64,000 nt of DNA, taken from assembly GCF_019904175.1 (NCBI RefSeq), contig NZ_CP061913.1:1612001-1676000 (forward strand), read 5' to 3'. The first letter of the stretch is position 1, and the number at the start of each line of letters is the position of its first letter. Both the position numbers and the translations under genes were made by a program. This document shows positions 42,297 to 50,725 of this stretch, piece after piece. Under the pieces are notes generated by a model. It was given only the letters and a program-made list of their open reading frames with translations, was not told the DNA's origin and searched no databases. The stretch is from Dactylosporangium vinaceum (lineage in GTDB: Bacteria > Actinomycetota > Actinomycetes > Mycobacteriales > Micromonosporaceae).

Positions 42297-42572
42297 TCAG
42301 ATGCTCGAGTTGAAGCCGGCGACGGTTTCGTGGGGCTCGTCGACCTCGCCCAGGACGCGGCGGATCGTGTGAGCCAGGACACCGTCACCCAGGGCGGCCA
42401 GACGGGACGGATCGCGGAACGCATCGACGAGCGAGTCACTACGCTCCGCAATCAACGTGATCGTGGCGGAGTCTCGTGGACCGTGCGGATTGTCCGAAAG
42501 ATCGGTTAATGCCGCGTAAAGACGGTCCAGAGTGTCCGATTTGCTGCCATCCCCCACAAGGCCTGCCTTCAC
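42297..42572 (-). CDS. fxsA: FxSxx-COOH precursor-like small protein (FxsA type)
   Basis: 91 residues. GTG 42572 is preceded by AGGTGA at 6 bp. The protein is hydrophilic and helical (TLDRLYAALTDL, LAHTIRRVLGEVDEP) and ends in GFNSSI, i.e. Phe-x-Ser-x-x at the very C-terminus. That is the defining signature of FxSxx-COOH RiPP precursors, where FxsB forms a Phe-Ser-type cyclophane. The RRVL-E...P spacing before the core also fits. It lies upstream of the HExxH gene on the same strand. No radical SAM gene is present in the window. Confidence 0.78.
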   Translation of the reverse strand: MKAGLVGDGSKSDTLDRLYAALTDLSDNPHGPRDSATITLIAERSDSLVDAFRDPSRLAALGDGVLAHTIRRVLGEVDEPHETVAGFNSSI

Positions 42573-42853
42573 TGGGCGTCACCTATGTCTATCATCCGCG
42601 GCGCCGGCCCGCGCGCCCGCGGTGGGCGTCAGGGCCCGAGGATTGTGCACGAACGGGCCTTCCACAGCAATTGATGCACGTTGCCACCAGCGGTTGTGCC
42701 AAAAAGCTTAGAGCCCGGCAACAAGAAGTCGCCCCCGGCCGCGCGGCGGGCGCGGCGGCCGGAATCGAACACCTACCGGGAAGACCGTTCAGCGGCACTG
42801 TGACGTTGTCCCCGAGCGCCTGGGAGATCGCTGAGAAATTGTGCAGGACCGTC

Positions 42854-43759
42854 TTAAAAGTCGCCCTCGGCCACCTGGAACACCGTCAGGCCGAGCGCCC
42901 GCCACATGCGCACGACCTGCTGGCGGTCGTCGAAGACGCCGATGACGTGGTACCGGCTGCGGATCTCCTTCTCGAAGATCTCGGCCTTCACGACCGAGTC
43001 GCGGCGCACGTCGCCGAACTGGCGCATGAACAGCGCGCGGTACGGCACCCCGACGTGCTCGGCCAGCCAGGCCTCGGTGGCCTCACGGGAGTCGTCGCTG
43101 CGCCCGGAGCAGAACACGATCTCGTGGCCGGCCGCGTGCATGGCCCGGACGGCGGCGATCACCGGCTCGTTGGGGCGGTCCTCGCCGACCCGGGACATGT
43201 CGTAGGGGCTGCGGCCGTTGAAGAGGGCCACGGTGCCGTCGATGTCGACAAGGACGGTGCGCGGCGCGTCCGGCGGCGGCTCGTAGTTGACGCCGGTGGT
43301 CTCCTCGATCACCGGCAGGGGGAGGGGCAGGGCGCGGCCGGCGAGGTACCGCTGGTGCATCGAGCGGATCGCCTCCTCGCCGACGTGCCCGTCGCCCGTG
43401 CGCTGGGCGTCGCGGCGGATGCACTCCTCCACCGGCACGTCGGTGAAGTCGCGCACGGTGAAGTGGGCGCCGCAGCGGGCGGCGATCTCGGCGAACTCGC
43501 GCACGACGCGGCTGCGCAGGTTGGTGTCGTCGCAGACCACCGACGCGCCCGCGCGCAGCAGCGCCTCGACCGCGGCGTGGTGGGCCACCGTCACCTCGCG
43601 CTCGGCCCGGCCGCGCTGCTGCTCGTCGGCGACCCGGCCGCCGTGCATCATGCGGCGCAGGTCGTCGCGGTTGACCCGGGTCAGGTGCGGCTGCTCCTTG
43701 GCCCAGGTGGTCTTGCCCGACGCGGGCAGGCCACGGGTGATCGTCAGGGTCGCCGTCAC
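42854..43759 (-). CDS. Polynucleotide kinase/3'-phosphatase of an RNA-repair pair
   Basis: 301 residues. The N-terminal P-loop kinase has TRGLPASGKTTWA (Lys16) and NRDDLRRMMHGG. The C-terminal HAD phosphatase starts near 170 with VLVDIDGTVALF (DxDGT) and includes VFCSGRSDD. This is the domain order of T4 Pnkp, which phosphorylates 5'-OH and removes 2',3'-cyclic/3' phosphate from cleaved RNA. GTG 43759 overlaps the ligase stop (GTGA), so ligase and kinase are co-translated. Confidence 0.92.
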   Translation of the reverse strand: MTATLTITRGLPASGKTTWAKEQPHLTRVNRDDLRRMMHGGRVADEQQRGRAEREVTVAHHAAVEALLRAGASVVCDDTNLRSRVVREFAEIAARCGAHFTVRDFTDVPVEECIRRDAQRTGDGHVGEEAIRSMHQRYLAGRALPLPLPVIEETTGVNYEPPPDAPRTVLVDIDGTVALFNGRSPYDMSRVGEDRPNEPVIAAVRAMHAAGHEIVFCSGRSDDSREATEAWLAEHVGVPYRALFMRQFGDVRRDSVVKAEIFEKEIRSRYHVIGVFDDRQQVVRMWRALGLTVFQVAEGDF

Positions 43760-44829
43760 GCGGCCTCCTCGTCGTCGCGCGGTGTGCTCACCGCGGGGCG
43801 TACCTGCTGCCAGAGCAGCGGGGTGTAGTCCTTGTCGTCGAGGCGCAGGAACAGGCACCCGCGCCGCGGGCTCCCGGCGACGGCCAGCGCGAAGTCCTTG
43901 CGCGTCCAGCCGGCGGGCAGGGCGGCGACGACGCCGGCGTACTCGCGCTCGACCGCCGCGGCCAGCCCCTCGACCTCGGCCCCGAGCTGGGCCGCGATGC
44001 CTGTCGCCCAGGCGTGGAACTCGTCGGGCAGCGGCTCCAGCAGCTCGTCGAGCCGGCCGGCGAGCAGCGCCTCCCACACCACGCGGGCGTTGAGGCCGGT
44101 GACGATGCGGTGCAGGCGGACGTACTCGCTGTACTTGATCTTCAGCCGCGCGTCCGACGCTGTGAAGTGCACCACCAGGCCCTCGCGGTTGTCCCGCGGC
44201 GGCGCGGCCAGGGCCTCGGCCAACGTGGCGTACGCGAACGTCTCCACCACGGGCCCCGGCCAGCCCGGCACCGCGGACGGCCCGTGACTGCGGCCGGTCG
44301 CGATGTCCACCGCGCCGAGCAGCACGAGATCGTCCAGGTCGCCGTAGTCCAGGACGATCCGGTTCTCGGGATAGATGATCTCGAAGAGCGGGGTCAGCCC
44401 GGCCGGCGGCTCGAAGCGATGGGCGTACCGCGAGCGGAACACCTTCGTCGCGTGGCGCGCCTGGTCGGAGTCGAAGGAGCCGCGGGTCGCCACCGCCCAG
44501 CCGTCAGGCGTCGGGAAGAGGATCCCGAGCGAGCCGTCGGCCTTGTCGGTGACCGTGACCGGCCCGTCGAGGTCCAGGTCGGGGGCGCCCGGCTGGCCGT
44601 GGTTGAAGAACTTCGCGAACGGCCGGGCCAGCACCCGCCCCTCGGCGGACACGACGAGCCCGCGGCACGCGAGTGTCGCCGCGTTCCACACGCCCTCGTA
44701 CTGCGTCTTCTCCGTGTAGTTGTGGATCAGCAGCGGCAGCGAGGGGTGGGTCTGGGTGCGGATGTACCCGCCGGTGACCATGTCGGCCAGCAGCTTCGGG
44801 TCGCAGAGTTCGTCGATGTGGAGGCTCAT
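43756..44829 (-). CDS. T4 Rnl1-like RNA ligase
   Basis: 357 residues. Motif I TDKADGSLG places the adenylated Lys at 96 (Lys99 in T4 Rnl1). Motif III/IIIa FEIIYPENRIVLDYG, motif IV NREGLVVHF and motif V RLKIKYSEYVRLH are all present. It seals RNA 3'-OH to 5'-phosphate ends prepared by the co-translated Pnkp. Such cassettes repair tRNAs cut by anticodon nucleases. The gene starts 176 bp from the divergent rpmE. It is transcribed toward the fxsA/HExxH genes. Confidence 0.92.
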   Translation of the reverse strand: MSLHIDELCDPKLLADMVTGGYIRTQTHPSLPLLIHNYTEKTQYEGVWNAATLACRGLVVSAEGRVLARPFAKFFNHGQPGAPDLDLDGPVTVTDKADGSLGILFPTPDGWAVATRGSFDSDQARHATKVFRSRYAHRFEPPAGLTPLFEIIYPENRIVLDYGDLDDLVLLGAVDIATGRSHGPSAVPGWPGPVVETFAYATLAEALAAPPRDNREGLVVHFTASDARLKIKYSEYVRLHRIVTGLNARVVWEALLAGRLDELLEPLPDEFHAWATGIAAQLGAEVEGLAAAVEREYAGVVAALPAGWTRKDFALAVAGSPRRGCLFLRLDDKDYTPLLWQQVRPAVSTPRDDEEAA

Positions 44830-45004
44830 AGCGCCGATCAGCGTAAGCGAGCCGCGCTCGGGAATGCAGTCGGTTTAGTCGGCGTTATGCAGGCCGGTTG
44901 GGTCACCAGGGCACGCTCATGGCAGACTTGACCGACGGCCAGACAGGTTCCGGTTCACGTCCACGCGACGACCCGGCGACCGACGAGGGAAAGGACCAAC
45001 GGCC

Positions 45005-45238
45005 ATGAAGCCGGACATTCACCCGCAGTACGCGACCACCGAGGTCACCTGCTCCTGCGGCAACTCCTTCACCACCCGCAGCACCGCCAAGGGCGGTCAG
45101 ATCCACGTGGAGACGTGCTCCGTCTGCCACCCGTTCTACACGGGCAAGCAGCGCGTGCTCGACACCGCGGGCCGGGTCGCGAAGTTCCAGCAGAAGTACG
45201 CGAAGGCCGCGGCCAAGAAGGCCGAGTCCGGCAAGTAG
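45005..45238 (+). CDS. rpmE: Ribosomal protein bL31 (zinc form)
   Basis: 77 residues. Cys16, Cys18, Cys38 and Cys41 (CSCG and CSVC) give the zinc-binding C+ form. KPDIHPQY is the invariant start and HPFYTGKQR the rRNA-contact loop. It is followed by a long two-part hairpin and prfA, the usual actinobacterial order. GGGAAAGGA RBS. Confidence 0.97.
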   Translation: MKPDIHPQYATTEVTCSCGNSFTTRSTAKGGQIHVETCSVCHPFYTGKQRVLDTAGRVAKFQQKYAKAAAKKAESGK

Positions 45239-45248
45239 CTGCGCTTCC

Positions 45249-45292
45249 GGCGCCCGCTCCGCGCCTCCTCCGGGAGGCTGCGGGCGGGCGCC
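45249..45292 (+). terminator. Two-part hairpin between rpmE and prfA
   Basis: Outer stem GGCGCCCGC/GCGGGCGCC encloses an inner GCCTCC/GGAGGC stem. It lies 10 bp after rpmE and is followed by GATTTCGTG. It may terminate or attenuate readthrough into prfA. Confidence 0.6.
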
Positions 45293-45342
45293 GATTTCGT
45301 GTGCCGGGACTTTTGCAGGAGCTTTCGCAACCAGGAGGGGAC

Positions 45343-46437
45343 ATGACCGCCGACAACCGGCTCGCCACGCTGTTGGCGGAGTACAACGAGGTCGAGCAGA
45401 TGCTCGCCGACCCCAGCATCCACGCTGACCAGGCCCTGGCCCGCAAGACCGGCCGCCGCTTCGCCGAGCTGTCGCCGATCGCGAAGACGTCCGGCGAGCT
45501 CGACCAGGTCCGCGCGGACCTGTCGGTGGCGCGCGAGCTGGCCGCCGAGGACGCCGCCTTCGCGGCCGAGGCCGACGAGCTCGAGGAGCGCATCCCGGTG
45601 CTGGAGGGGCGGCTCGCCGAGCTGCTCGCACCCCGCGACCCCAACGACGCCAAGGACGTGATCCTGGAGGTCAAAGCGGGCGAGGGCGGCGAGGAGTCGG
45701 CGCTGTTCGCGGGTGACCTGCTGCGGATGTACCAGCGCTACGCCGAGCGGCACGGCTGGGCCACCGAGATCCTCGACTCGCAGGAGTCGGACCTGGGCGG
45801 CTACAAGGACGTCGCGATCGCCATCAAGACTCGCGGCATCCCCGACGGCGGCAACGGCGTCTGGTCCCGGCTCAAGTGGGAGGGCGGCGTGCACCGCGTC
45901 CAGCGCGTGCCGGCCACCGAGTCGCAGGGCCGCATCCACACCTCCGCGGCCGGCGTGCTCGTCACCCCCGAGGTCGAGGAGGCCGGCGACGTCGAGATCG
46001 ACCAGAACGACCTGCGCATCGACGTGTTCCGCTCCTCCGGCCCGGGCGGCCAGAGCGTCAACACGACCGACTCCGCGGTGCGGATCACCCACCTGCCCAC
46101 CGGCATCGTGGTCTCCTGCCAGAACGAGCGCTCGCAGCTGCAGAACAAGGACCGCGCGATGCGGATGCTGCACGCGAAGCTCGTCGCCCTGGCCGAGGAG
46201 CAGGCAGCGGCGGCCGCCGGAGACGCGCGCCGCTCCCAGGTCCGTACGGTCGACCGGTCCGAGCGCATCCGGACGTACAACTATCCGCAGAACCGCATTT
46301 CGGACCACCGCATCGGTTACACGGCGTACAACCTCGACATTGCTCTTGGCGGTGAGCTGGACAGCGTCCTGGACGCCCTGGCCGACGCCGACCGCAAGGC
46401 CCGCCTCGCCGGCGAGGACCAGCTCAGCCGAGGGTGA
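45343..46437 (+). CDS. prfA: Peptide chain release factor 1
   Basis: 364 residues. [17 protein letters not shown] contains the PxT tripeptide of RF1 (UAA/UAG recognition), and [17 protein letters not shown] holds the GGQ peptidyl-hydrolysis loop. ATG 45343 follows AGGAGGGG. Its methyltransferase prmC, normally adjacent, is 3.4 kb downstream, beyond an IS remnant and a GGDEF gene. Confidence 0.97.
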   Translation: MTADNRLATLLAEYNEVEQMLADPSIHADQALARKTGRRFAELSPIAKTSGELDQVRADLSVARELAAEDAAFAAEADELEERIPVLEGRLAELLAPRDPNDAKDVILEVKAGEGGEESALFAGDLLRMYQRYAERHGWATEILDSQESDLGGYKDVAIAIKTRGIPDGGNGVWSRLKWEGGVHRVQRVPATESQGRIHTSAAGVLVTPEVEEAGDVEIDQNDLRIDVFRSSGPGGQSVNTTDSAVRITHLPTGIVVSCQNERSQLQNKDRAMRMLHAKLVALAEEQAAAAAGDARRSQVRTVDRSERIRTYNYPQNRISDHRIGYTAYNLDIALGGELDSVLDALADADRKARLAGEDQLSRG

Positions 46438-46570
46438 CGGAGGTCTAACGCCGATGTCACATCCCGGAAATGGTGCAGGGGCACGCTGGGTTCCGGTAGC
46501 GTTTCGCGCGAGCGAGATTGCACCCAGCGTGATCGCCACCACACTCGTCTCCGGGAAAGGCAGGACCGCC

Positions 46571-46819
46571 ATGCCGTCGACGTCGTCCGCCGTGGACATC
46601 TCCGCCGCCCCCCGCGCCGTGGTGAGCACCGCCGCCGAGCTGATCTACAAGGTGGGCCGTTCGGTGCTGGGCGCCGACCGCGTCCCGACGGCGAAGGCGA
46701 ACGCCTGGGCGGCGGTCTGCGCCGACCAGGAGCGCGCCCGCATTCGCGAGGAGAACGCCCGGATCATCCTGGCGCCGGAGCTGTTGACGCGCGGTAGTCG
46801 TACCATCATCAAGGCGTGA
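46571..46819 (+). CDS. Small conserved-looking protein, unknown
   Basis: 82 residues from ATG 46571, with AAAGGCAGGA upstream. Mostly helical: AVVSTAAELIYKVGRSVLGADR, then NAWAAVCADQERARIREENARIIL, ending in RTIIKA. No signal peptide or known motif. Single gene just before the IS remnant. A longer reading from 46454 is possible but lacks an RBS. Confidence 0.5.
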   Translation: MPSTSSAVDISAAPRAVVSTAAELIYKVGRSVLGADRVPTAKANAWAAVCADQERARIREENARIILAPELLTRGSRTIIKA

Positions 46820-47121
46820 CATAAGATCGTCAGATTTGAATGGCCGTGGTAAGCTAGGTCAGGGATAAAACGGGGCGGCCGGCCGACTCCAGGCTCGTAT
46901 TCGGCCGTTGCGGTTCGTCCGTCTTGTTGTGCCGCTACTCCCGGCTCGTCTCGTCTCGGGTCGTCTCGGGGTCGGGTCGTCGCCAGCCGGTCCATCGCCA
47001 CCGGGTTGAGTGCCGATCGATGTCGACCAGTGGTTCGATCTTGGCAAGGATGGGCTGGAACGCGGCTTCCTGCTGGTGAACATGGTTGTTGTTCGGCGGG
47101 AGACGTACGGTCGCTGGCTAG
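46820..47121. other. Gene-free stretch left of the IS remnant
   Basis: About 300 bp with no confident gene. A GTCTCG-rich low-complexity patch (about 46945-46985) and a short forward frame (about 47011-47150, WFDLGKDGLERGFLLVN) that runs into the IS are visible. The latter could be the stump of an interrupted gene. Confidence 0.35.
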
Positions 47122-47905
47122 GGTCTGTGCTGCCGATCATGAAAGCCACATGATCGCGGCGATGGGCAGCCGGCTTGCTTGGTAGATGGCGGCGCGTTTG
47201 GCGTAGCGGGTGGCTAGGTCACGCCATTGCTTGAACCGGTTGAAGCAGCGGTCCGCGACGTTACGCCGCTTGTACGCGACGCGGTCGAAGGCCTAGAGGT
47301 CGGTGGGCGCCCACCGTTGCTGCCCTTGGCGGCGCGGCGGGCGACCGCTGCCATAGCGCGCGGCGTGTCGAGTCGTGGGCGTAGCCCTTGTCCGCGATCG
47401 GCAGGTCCGGTCGCTTGCGCGGCGCACCAGGCTCGGTCGGGTTGATCGCGATGTGGTCCAGCAGCGCTGGCAGTTGCGGGTTGTCGCCGGCCTGACCTGG
47501 GGTGAGCAGGATCGACAGCGGCCGGCCGTGGCCGTCGACGGTCAGGTGAGGCTTGGTGCTCAGCCCGCCCCGGGACCGGCCGATCGCCTCACCGATCTGT
47601 GCACTCACCGCCGGGCCGGCGCGATGACCGGCTCCTGTAACGAGTCGACACTGACCACCCAATCCACCGGCTGGCCGTCGTCATGGACCTGGACCGCGGT
47701 CAGGATCCGCTACCAGGTGCCGTCAGCGGTCCACCGCCGCAGCCGCTCATGACAGGTTTTCCACGGCCCATACCGTTCCGGCACATCGCGCCACGGCGAG
47801 CCGGTGCGCAGCTTCCACAGGATCCCATTGATCACCTGCCGGTGATCACGCCATCGTCCCGAACGCGACCCAGCCTCTGGCAACAACGTCCGGCAGTTTT
47901 AGACC
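47122..47905. mobile_element. Decayed IS5-family insertion sequence
   Basis: About 784 bp. Terminal inverted repeats are GGTCTGTGCTGCCG on the left and, on the opposite strand at the right, GGTCTAAAACTGCCG. Flanking TAG at 47119-47121 and 47906-47908 looks like a 3-bp target duplication. The size and DDE transposase remnant fit the IS427-type branch of IS5. Confidence 0.75.
47137..47885 (-). pseudogene. IS5-family transposase, multiply disrupted
   Basis: Recognisable pieces in order on the minus strand are INGILWKLRTGSPWRDVPERY, GPWKTCHERLRRWTADGTW, then an in-frame TAG at 47710-47712. Next come VDWVVSVDS (first Asp), a frame break, and GEAIGRSRGGLSTKPHLTVD, ILLTPGQAGDNPQL and ADKGYAHDSTR (second Asp). 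Another break and stop follow, then AYKRRNVADRCFNRFKQWR, where the expected catalytic Glu is Asp. At least two stops and two frameshifts make it non-functional. Confidence 0.88.
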
Positions 47906-47964
47906 TAGCCGGCGGCATGCGGCGGCGAGTTTTGCAGGAAGCGTATCCTCCGCGCTCGGCCGGT

Positions 47965-48159
47965 CTAAGCGTGGTCGCGGCTGTCGGTGTCGTCGGCGGT
48001 GATCGTTTCGGCCCGGGTCGCCTTGGCCTCGGCCTCAGGGGCGGTCTCGGCGTTGTTCGGGTCGGACGGATGCTTCCATGGCCCTCGACTGCTTCTTCGG
48101 CCCTCGACGCGGTGGCCGTGAGCAGGCCGTAGATGGTCGTGAATGGTCGCGAACGCCAC
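47965..48159 (-). CDS. Possible small ORF or gene remnant
   Basis: 64 codons between the IS remnant and the GGDEF gene. The second half (KHPSDPNNAETAPEAEAKATR...) has strongly GC-biased third positions, as real genes here do. The first half does not. No family recognised. It may be the tail of a gene broken by the IS. Positions 48160-48267 show nothing else. Confidence 0.25.
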   Translation of the reverse strand: MAFATIHDHLRPAHGHRVEGRRSSRGPWKHPSDPNNAETAPEAEAKATRAETITADDTDSRDHA

Positions 48160-48267
48160 GGCTGCGCGCGGCCCTGCGCGGCGGCAAAGTGGCTGCTCGG
48201 CTTGGGTGTAGGCGTCGGGCGGTGGGCGGCGAAGGGCACAGCAGGGCGGGGACGGGCGGGTGTGAGG

Positions 48268-49803
48268 TCAGGACGCTGCGCGGGGGCGGGGGGTTTTGGC
48301 CCTCAGCATGGCGTGGTCGGCGGCCTCGAAGGCTTCGGCCACGGTTTGGAAGTCCTCGCCCGACAGGCCGGCCCAGCCGATGGTGACGCCGACCGGTGTG
48401 CCGGGTACCAGGGACTGCCAGTCCTCGCCGGCGACGGCGGCCTCGATGCGGCGGGAGATTTCGCGGGCCTCGCCGGGGGCGGTTGTCGGGAGGACGACCA
48501 CGAACTCGTCGCCGCCGTAGCGGGCCACGAAGTCGCCCTTGCGCATGACGCGGTTCAGGACGCCGGCCACGCGCTGGAGGACCAGGTCGCCCGACAGGTG
48601 GCCGTGGATCGTGTTGACCTCCTTGAAGCCGTCGAGGTCGCAGACGCCGATCGCGGCGTGGTTGCCGGCCGCGACGAGCTTCGTGATGTGCTCCTCGAGG
48701 TACCGGCGGTTCGGCAGGCCGGTCAGCGGGTCCGTCTGGGCCTCGCCGCGGTGGAAGTCGACCTTGCGGACCAGGTCCTCGTGGTCAAGCAGCGCGGCCA
48801 CACCGTCGACGAAGAGGTCGCGGAGCAGGTCGAGCTGGGTGTTGGCGGCGCGGTAGGCGAGGCGGTCGGCGTGGTACGCCGAGCGGTAGTCGGCCGCGCC
48901 CAGGTGGGCCAGGGCGCGCAGGCGGGGCAGCTCGGCCGGGCCCAGCGAGTCGTCGCTGACCCGGGCCGTCTCCAGGCGGGCCACGGCCTCGATCGGGCGG
49001 CGCTCGGCGATCGCCTGGCAGGCCAGGCCCAGGGTGCGGAAGTCGGCGGCGCGGCGCGACGGGCCGGCCGACTCCAGCAGCGGCCACGGGTCGACGTCAA
49101 GCGGGGCGCCGCCCAGGGTGCCCAGGCGGACCAGGGCATACCCCATCGCGCCGCGGGCGATCGGGCGCAGGCGGCCCACCTCGTCGTCGGCGACGCGGCG
49201 CACCAGGTCGGCGCCGATGTCGCGCAGGATGCGCAGGCAGCCCTCGCTGTCGCCGCGATGGTCGAGGTCGACGGCCAGGCGCAGGCGGATCTGCGGCGCG
49301 GCGAAGTCGGTGCCGGCCGTGGGCACGCCGACCTGCACCGCGACCTCCCGCGCGCGCTCCACCGCGCTGAGGGCGTGGCCGTGGAAGCCCGTGTACGAGT
49401 ACGCCATCGCCAGGTTGTGCCAGCCCCACGCGGTCGTCTCGCTCAGCAGCTCGACCGCGTTCAGCGCGCGGGAGCCGTGCACGAGGGCGCGCACGCAGCG
49501 GTCGAGGGAGCCCGCCCGCAGCGCGACGATCGCGGCGAGCGCCTGCAGCTCGCCGTACTGCCCCGGGTCCTGCAGCACCCGCGCCGCTCCCAGGCCCGCG
49601 TCGAGCGCCGCCGCGTACTCCTCCGGCCGCCCCAGGTTGATGAGCGTGATGAGCCGCAGCTTGAGCGCCTCGACCCGCTCGGCCGGCGAGACCGACGCCT
49701 GGCTGCCCGCGAGGACGCGCTCCACGAGTGTCAGCGCCTCGTCGAGGCGGTCGTCGAAGATCAGCCGCCGGGCGCGTATCAGCGCCGACGAGTGGTCGCC
49801 CAC
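48268..49803 (-). CDS. TPR-GGDEF diguanylate cyclase
   Basis: 511 residues, no membrane helix. Residues ~1-340 are TPR-like helices (ALTLVERVLAG, GWHNLAMAYSYTGFHGHALSA). The GGDEF domain starts near 345 (DPLTGLPNRRYLEEHI), with the active loop RYGGDEFVVVLP at 430-434. An intact inhibitory RxxD site (RKGD, 421-424) sits five residues upstream, implying product inhibition by c-di-GMP. ATG 49803 is 40 bp from the divergent prmC. Likely regulates development or secondary metabolism, as c-di-GMP does in actinomycetes. Confidence 0.92.
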   Translation of the reverse strand: MGDHSSALIRARRLIFDDRLDEALTLVERVLAGSQASVSPAERVEALKLRLITLINLGRPEEYAAALDAGLGAARVLQDPGQYGELQALAAIVALRAGSLDRCVRALVHGSRALNAVELLSETTAWGWHNLAMAYSYTGFHGHALSAVERAREVAVQVGVPTAGTDFAAPQIRLRLAVDLDHRGDSEGCLRILRDIGADLVRRVADDEVGRLRPIARGAMGYALVRLGTLGGAPLDVDPWPLLESAGPSRRAADFRTLGLACQAIAERRPIEAVARLETARVSDDSLGPAELPRLRALAHLGAADYRSAYHADRLAYRAANTQLDLLRDLFVDGVAALLDHEDLVRKVDFHRGEAQTDPLTGLPNRRYLEEHITKLVAAGNHAAIGVCDLDGFKEVNTIHGHLSGDLVLQRVAGVLNRVMRKGDFVARYGGDEFVVVLPTTAPGEAREISRRIEAAVAGEDWQSLVPGTPVGVTIGWAGLSGEDFQTVAEAFEAADHAMLRAKTPRPRAAS

Positions 49804-49843
49804 CGGCCTTCGCCCCCCTTCCAGCGCGCCCCATGATTATGAG

Positions 49844-50716
49844 GTGCACCGACTCGAAGATGTCACGCCGGAACGCGAACTGCCCACGCTTTCCACGTCC
49901 CTCACCGCGGCGACCGGCGAGCTGGCGTCGGCGGGCGTGGCCTCGCCGCGGGTCGATGCCGAGCTGCTCGCCGCGCACGTCCTCGGCGTGCCCCGGTCCC
50001 GCCTCGTCGGCAAAAGCCTCACCCGGGAGCAGCTGGGCATTTTTCACGATCTGGTGCAAAAGCGAGCGCTGCGAGTACCGCTGCAGCATCTGATGGGGAC
50101 AGCGCCGTTCTACGGCCTGGACCTGGCGGTGGGCCCTGGGGTCTTCATCCCGCGCTTCGAGACCGAGCTCCTGGTCGAGTGGGCCCTGCAGCAGCCGGCG
50201 ACGACAGTCGTCGACCTGTGCAGCGGCTCGGGCGCCATCGCCGTGACCATCGCCGCACGGCGCGCGGACGCGACGGTCGCCGCCGTCGAGCGGTCCGAGG
50301 CGGCCTTGGTCTGGCTGCGGCGCAACGTGGCCGCGCTGGCCCCGCAGGTCCGGGTCGTGAAGGGCGACATAGCCGATCCGGGTGTACTCGCAGAGCTCAA
50401 CGGCACCGCCGACCTGGTCCTGTGCAACCCCCCGTACGTCCCCGAGGCCGCACCCGTCGACGTGGAGGTGGCCGAGCACGACCCGCGCGAGGCGGTGTTC
50501 GCCGGCCCCGACGGCCTCGCCCTGATGCCGGCCGTCGCGAGGACCGCCGCGCGCCTGCTGCGCCCGGGCGGGCGGCTCGGCATCGAGCACGACGACACCC
50601 ACGGCGAGACGCTGCCCGCCCTGCTCCGGGCCACAGGCGACTTCGACGGGATCGAGGACCGCCGCGACCTGGCGGGACGCCCGCGGTTCGCGACCGCGCG
50701 GCGGGTGGCAAACTAG
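49844..50716 (+). CDS. prmC: Release factor glutamine methyltransferase
   Basis: 290 residues. SAM motif VVDLCSGSGAIAVTIA and the catalytic LVLCNPPYVPE (NPPY) are present, and the N-terminal helical domain recognises release factors (PFYGLDLAVGPGVFIPRFETELLVEW). It methylates the GGQ Gln of RF1/RF2. GTG 49844 is used, and earlier in-frame text overlaps the divergent GGDEF gene. It begins a tightly packed run of four translation/phosphatase genes. Confidence 0.95.
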   Translation: MHRLEDVTPERELPTLSTSLTAATGELASAGVASPRVDAELLAAHVLGVPRSRLVGKSLTREQLGIFHDLVQKRALRVPLQHLMGTAPFYGLDLAVGPGVFIPRFETELLVEWALQQPATTVVDLCSGSGAIAVTIAARRADATVAAVERSEAALVWLRRNVAALAPQVRVVKGDIADPGVLAELNGTADLVLCNPPYVPEAAPVDVEVAEHDPREAVFAGPDGLALMPAVARTAARLLRPGGRLGIEHDDTHGETLPALLRATGDFDGIEDRRDLAGRPRFATARRVAN

Positions 50717-50725
50717 CTCCTCGTG

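Noticed and set aside
42573..42853. Possible tRNA or small RNA (GGAATCGAAC motif)
   Set aside because: No cloverleaf forms and no acceptor pairing was found.
35875..44829. Radical SAM maturase hidden in the FxSxx locus
   Set aside because: No CxxxCxxC motif was found in any plausible frame of this region. Absence applies to this window only.
47122..47905. Active insertion sequence
   Set aside because: The transposase has in-frame stops, frame breaks and a changed catalytic Glu. Only the ends look preserved.
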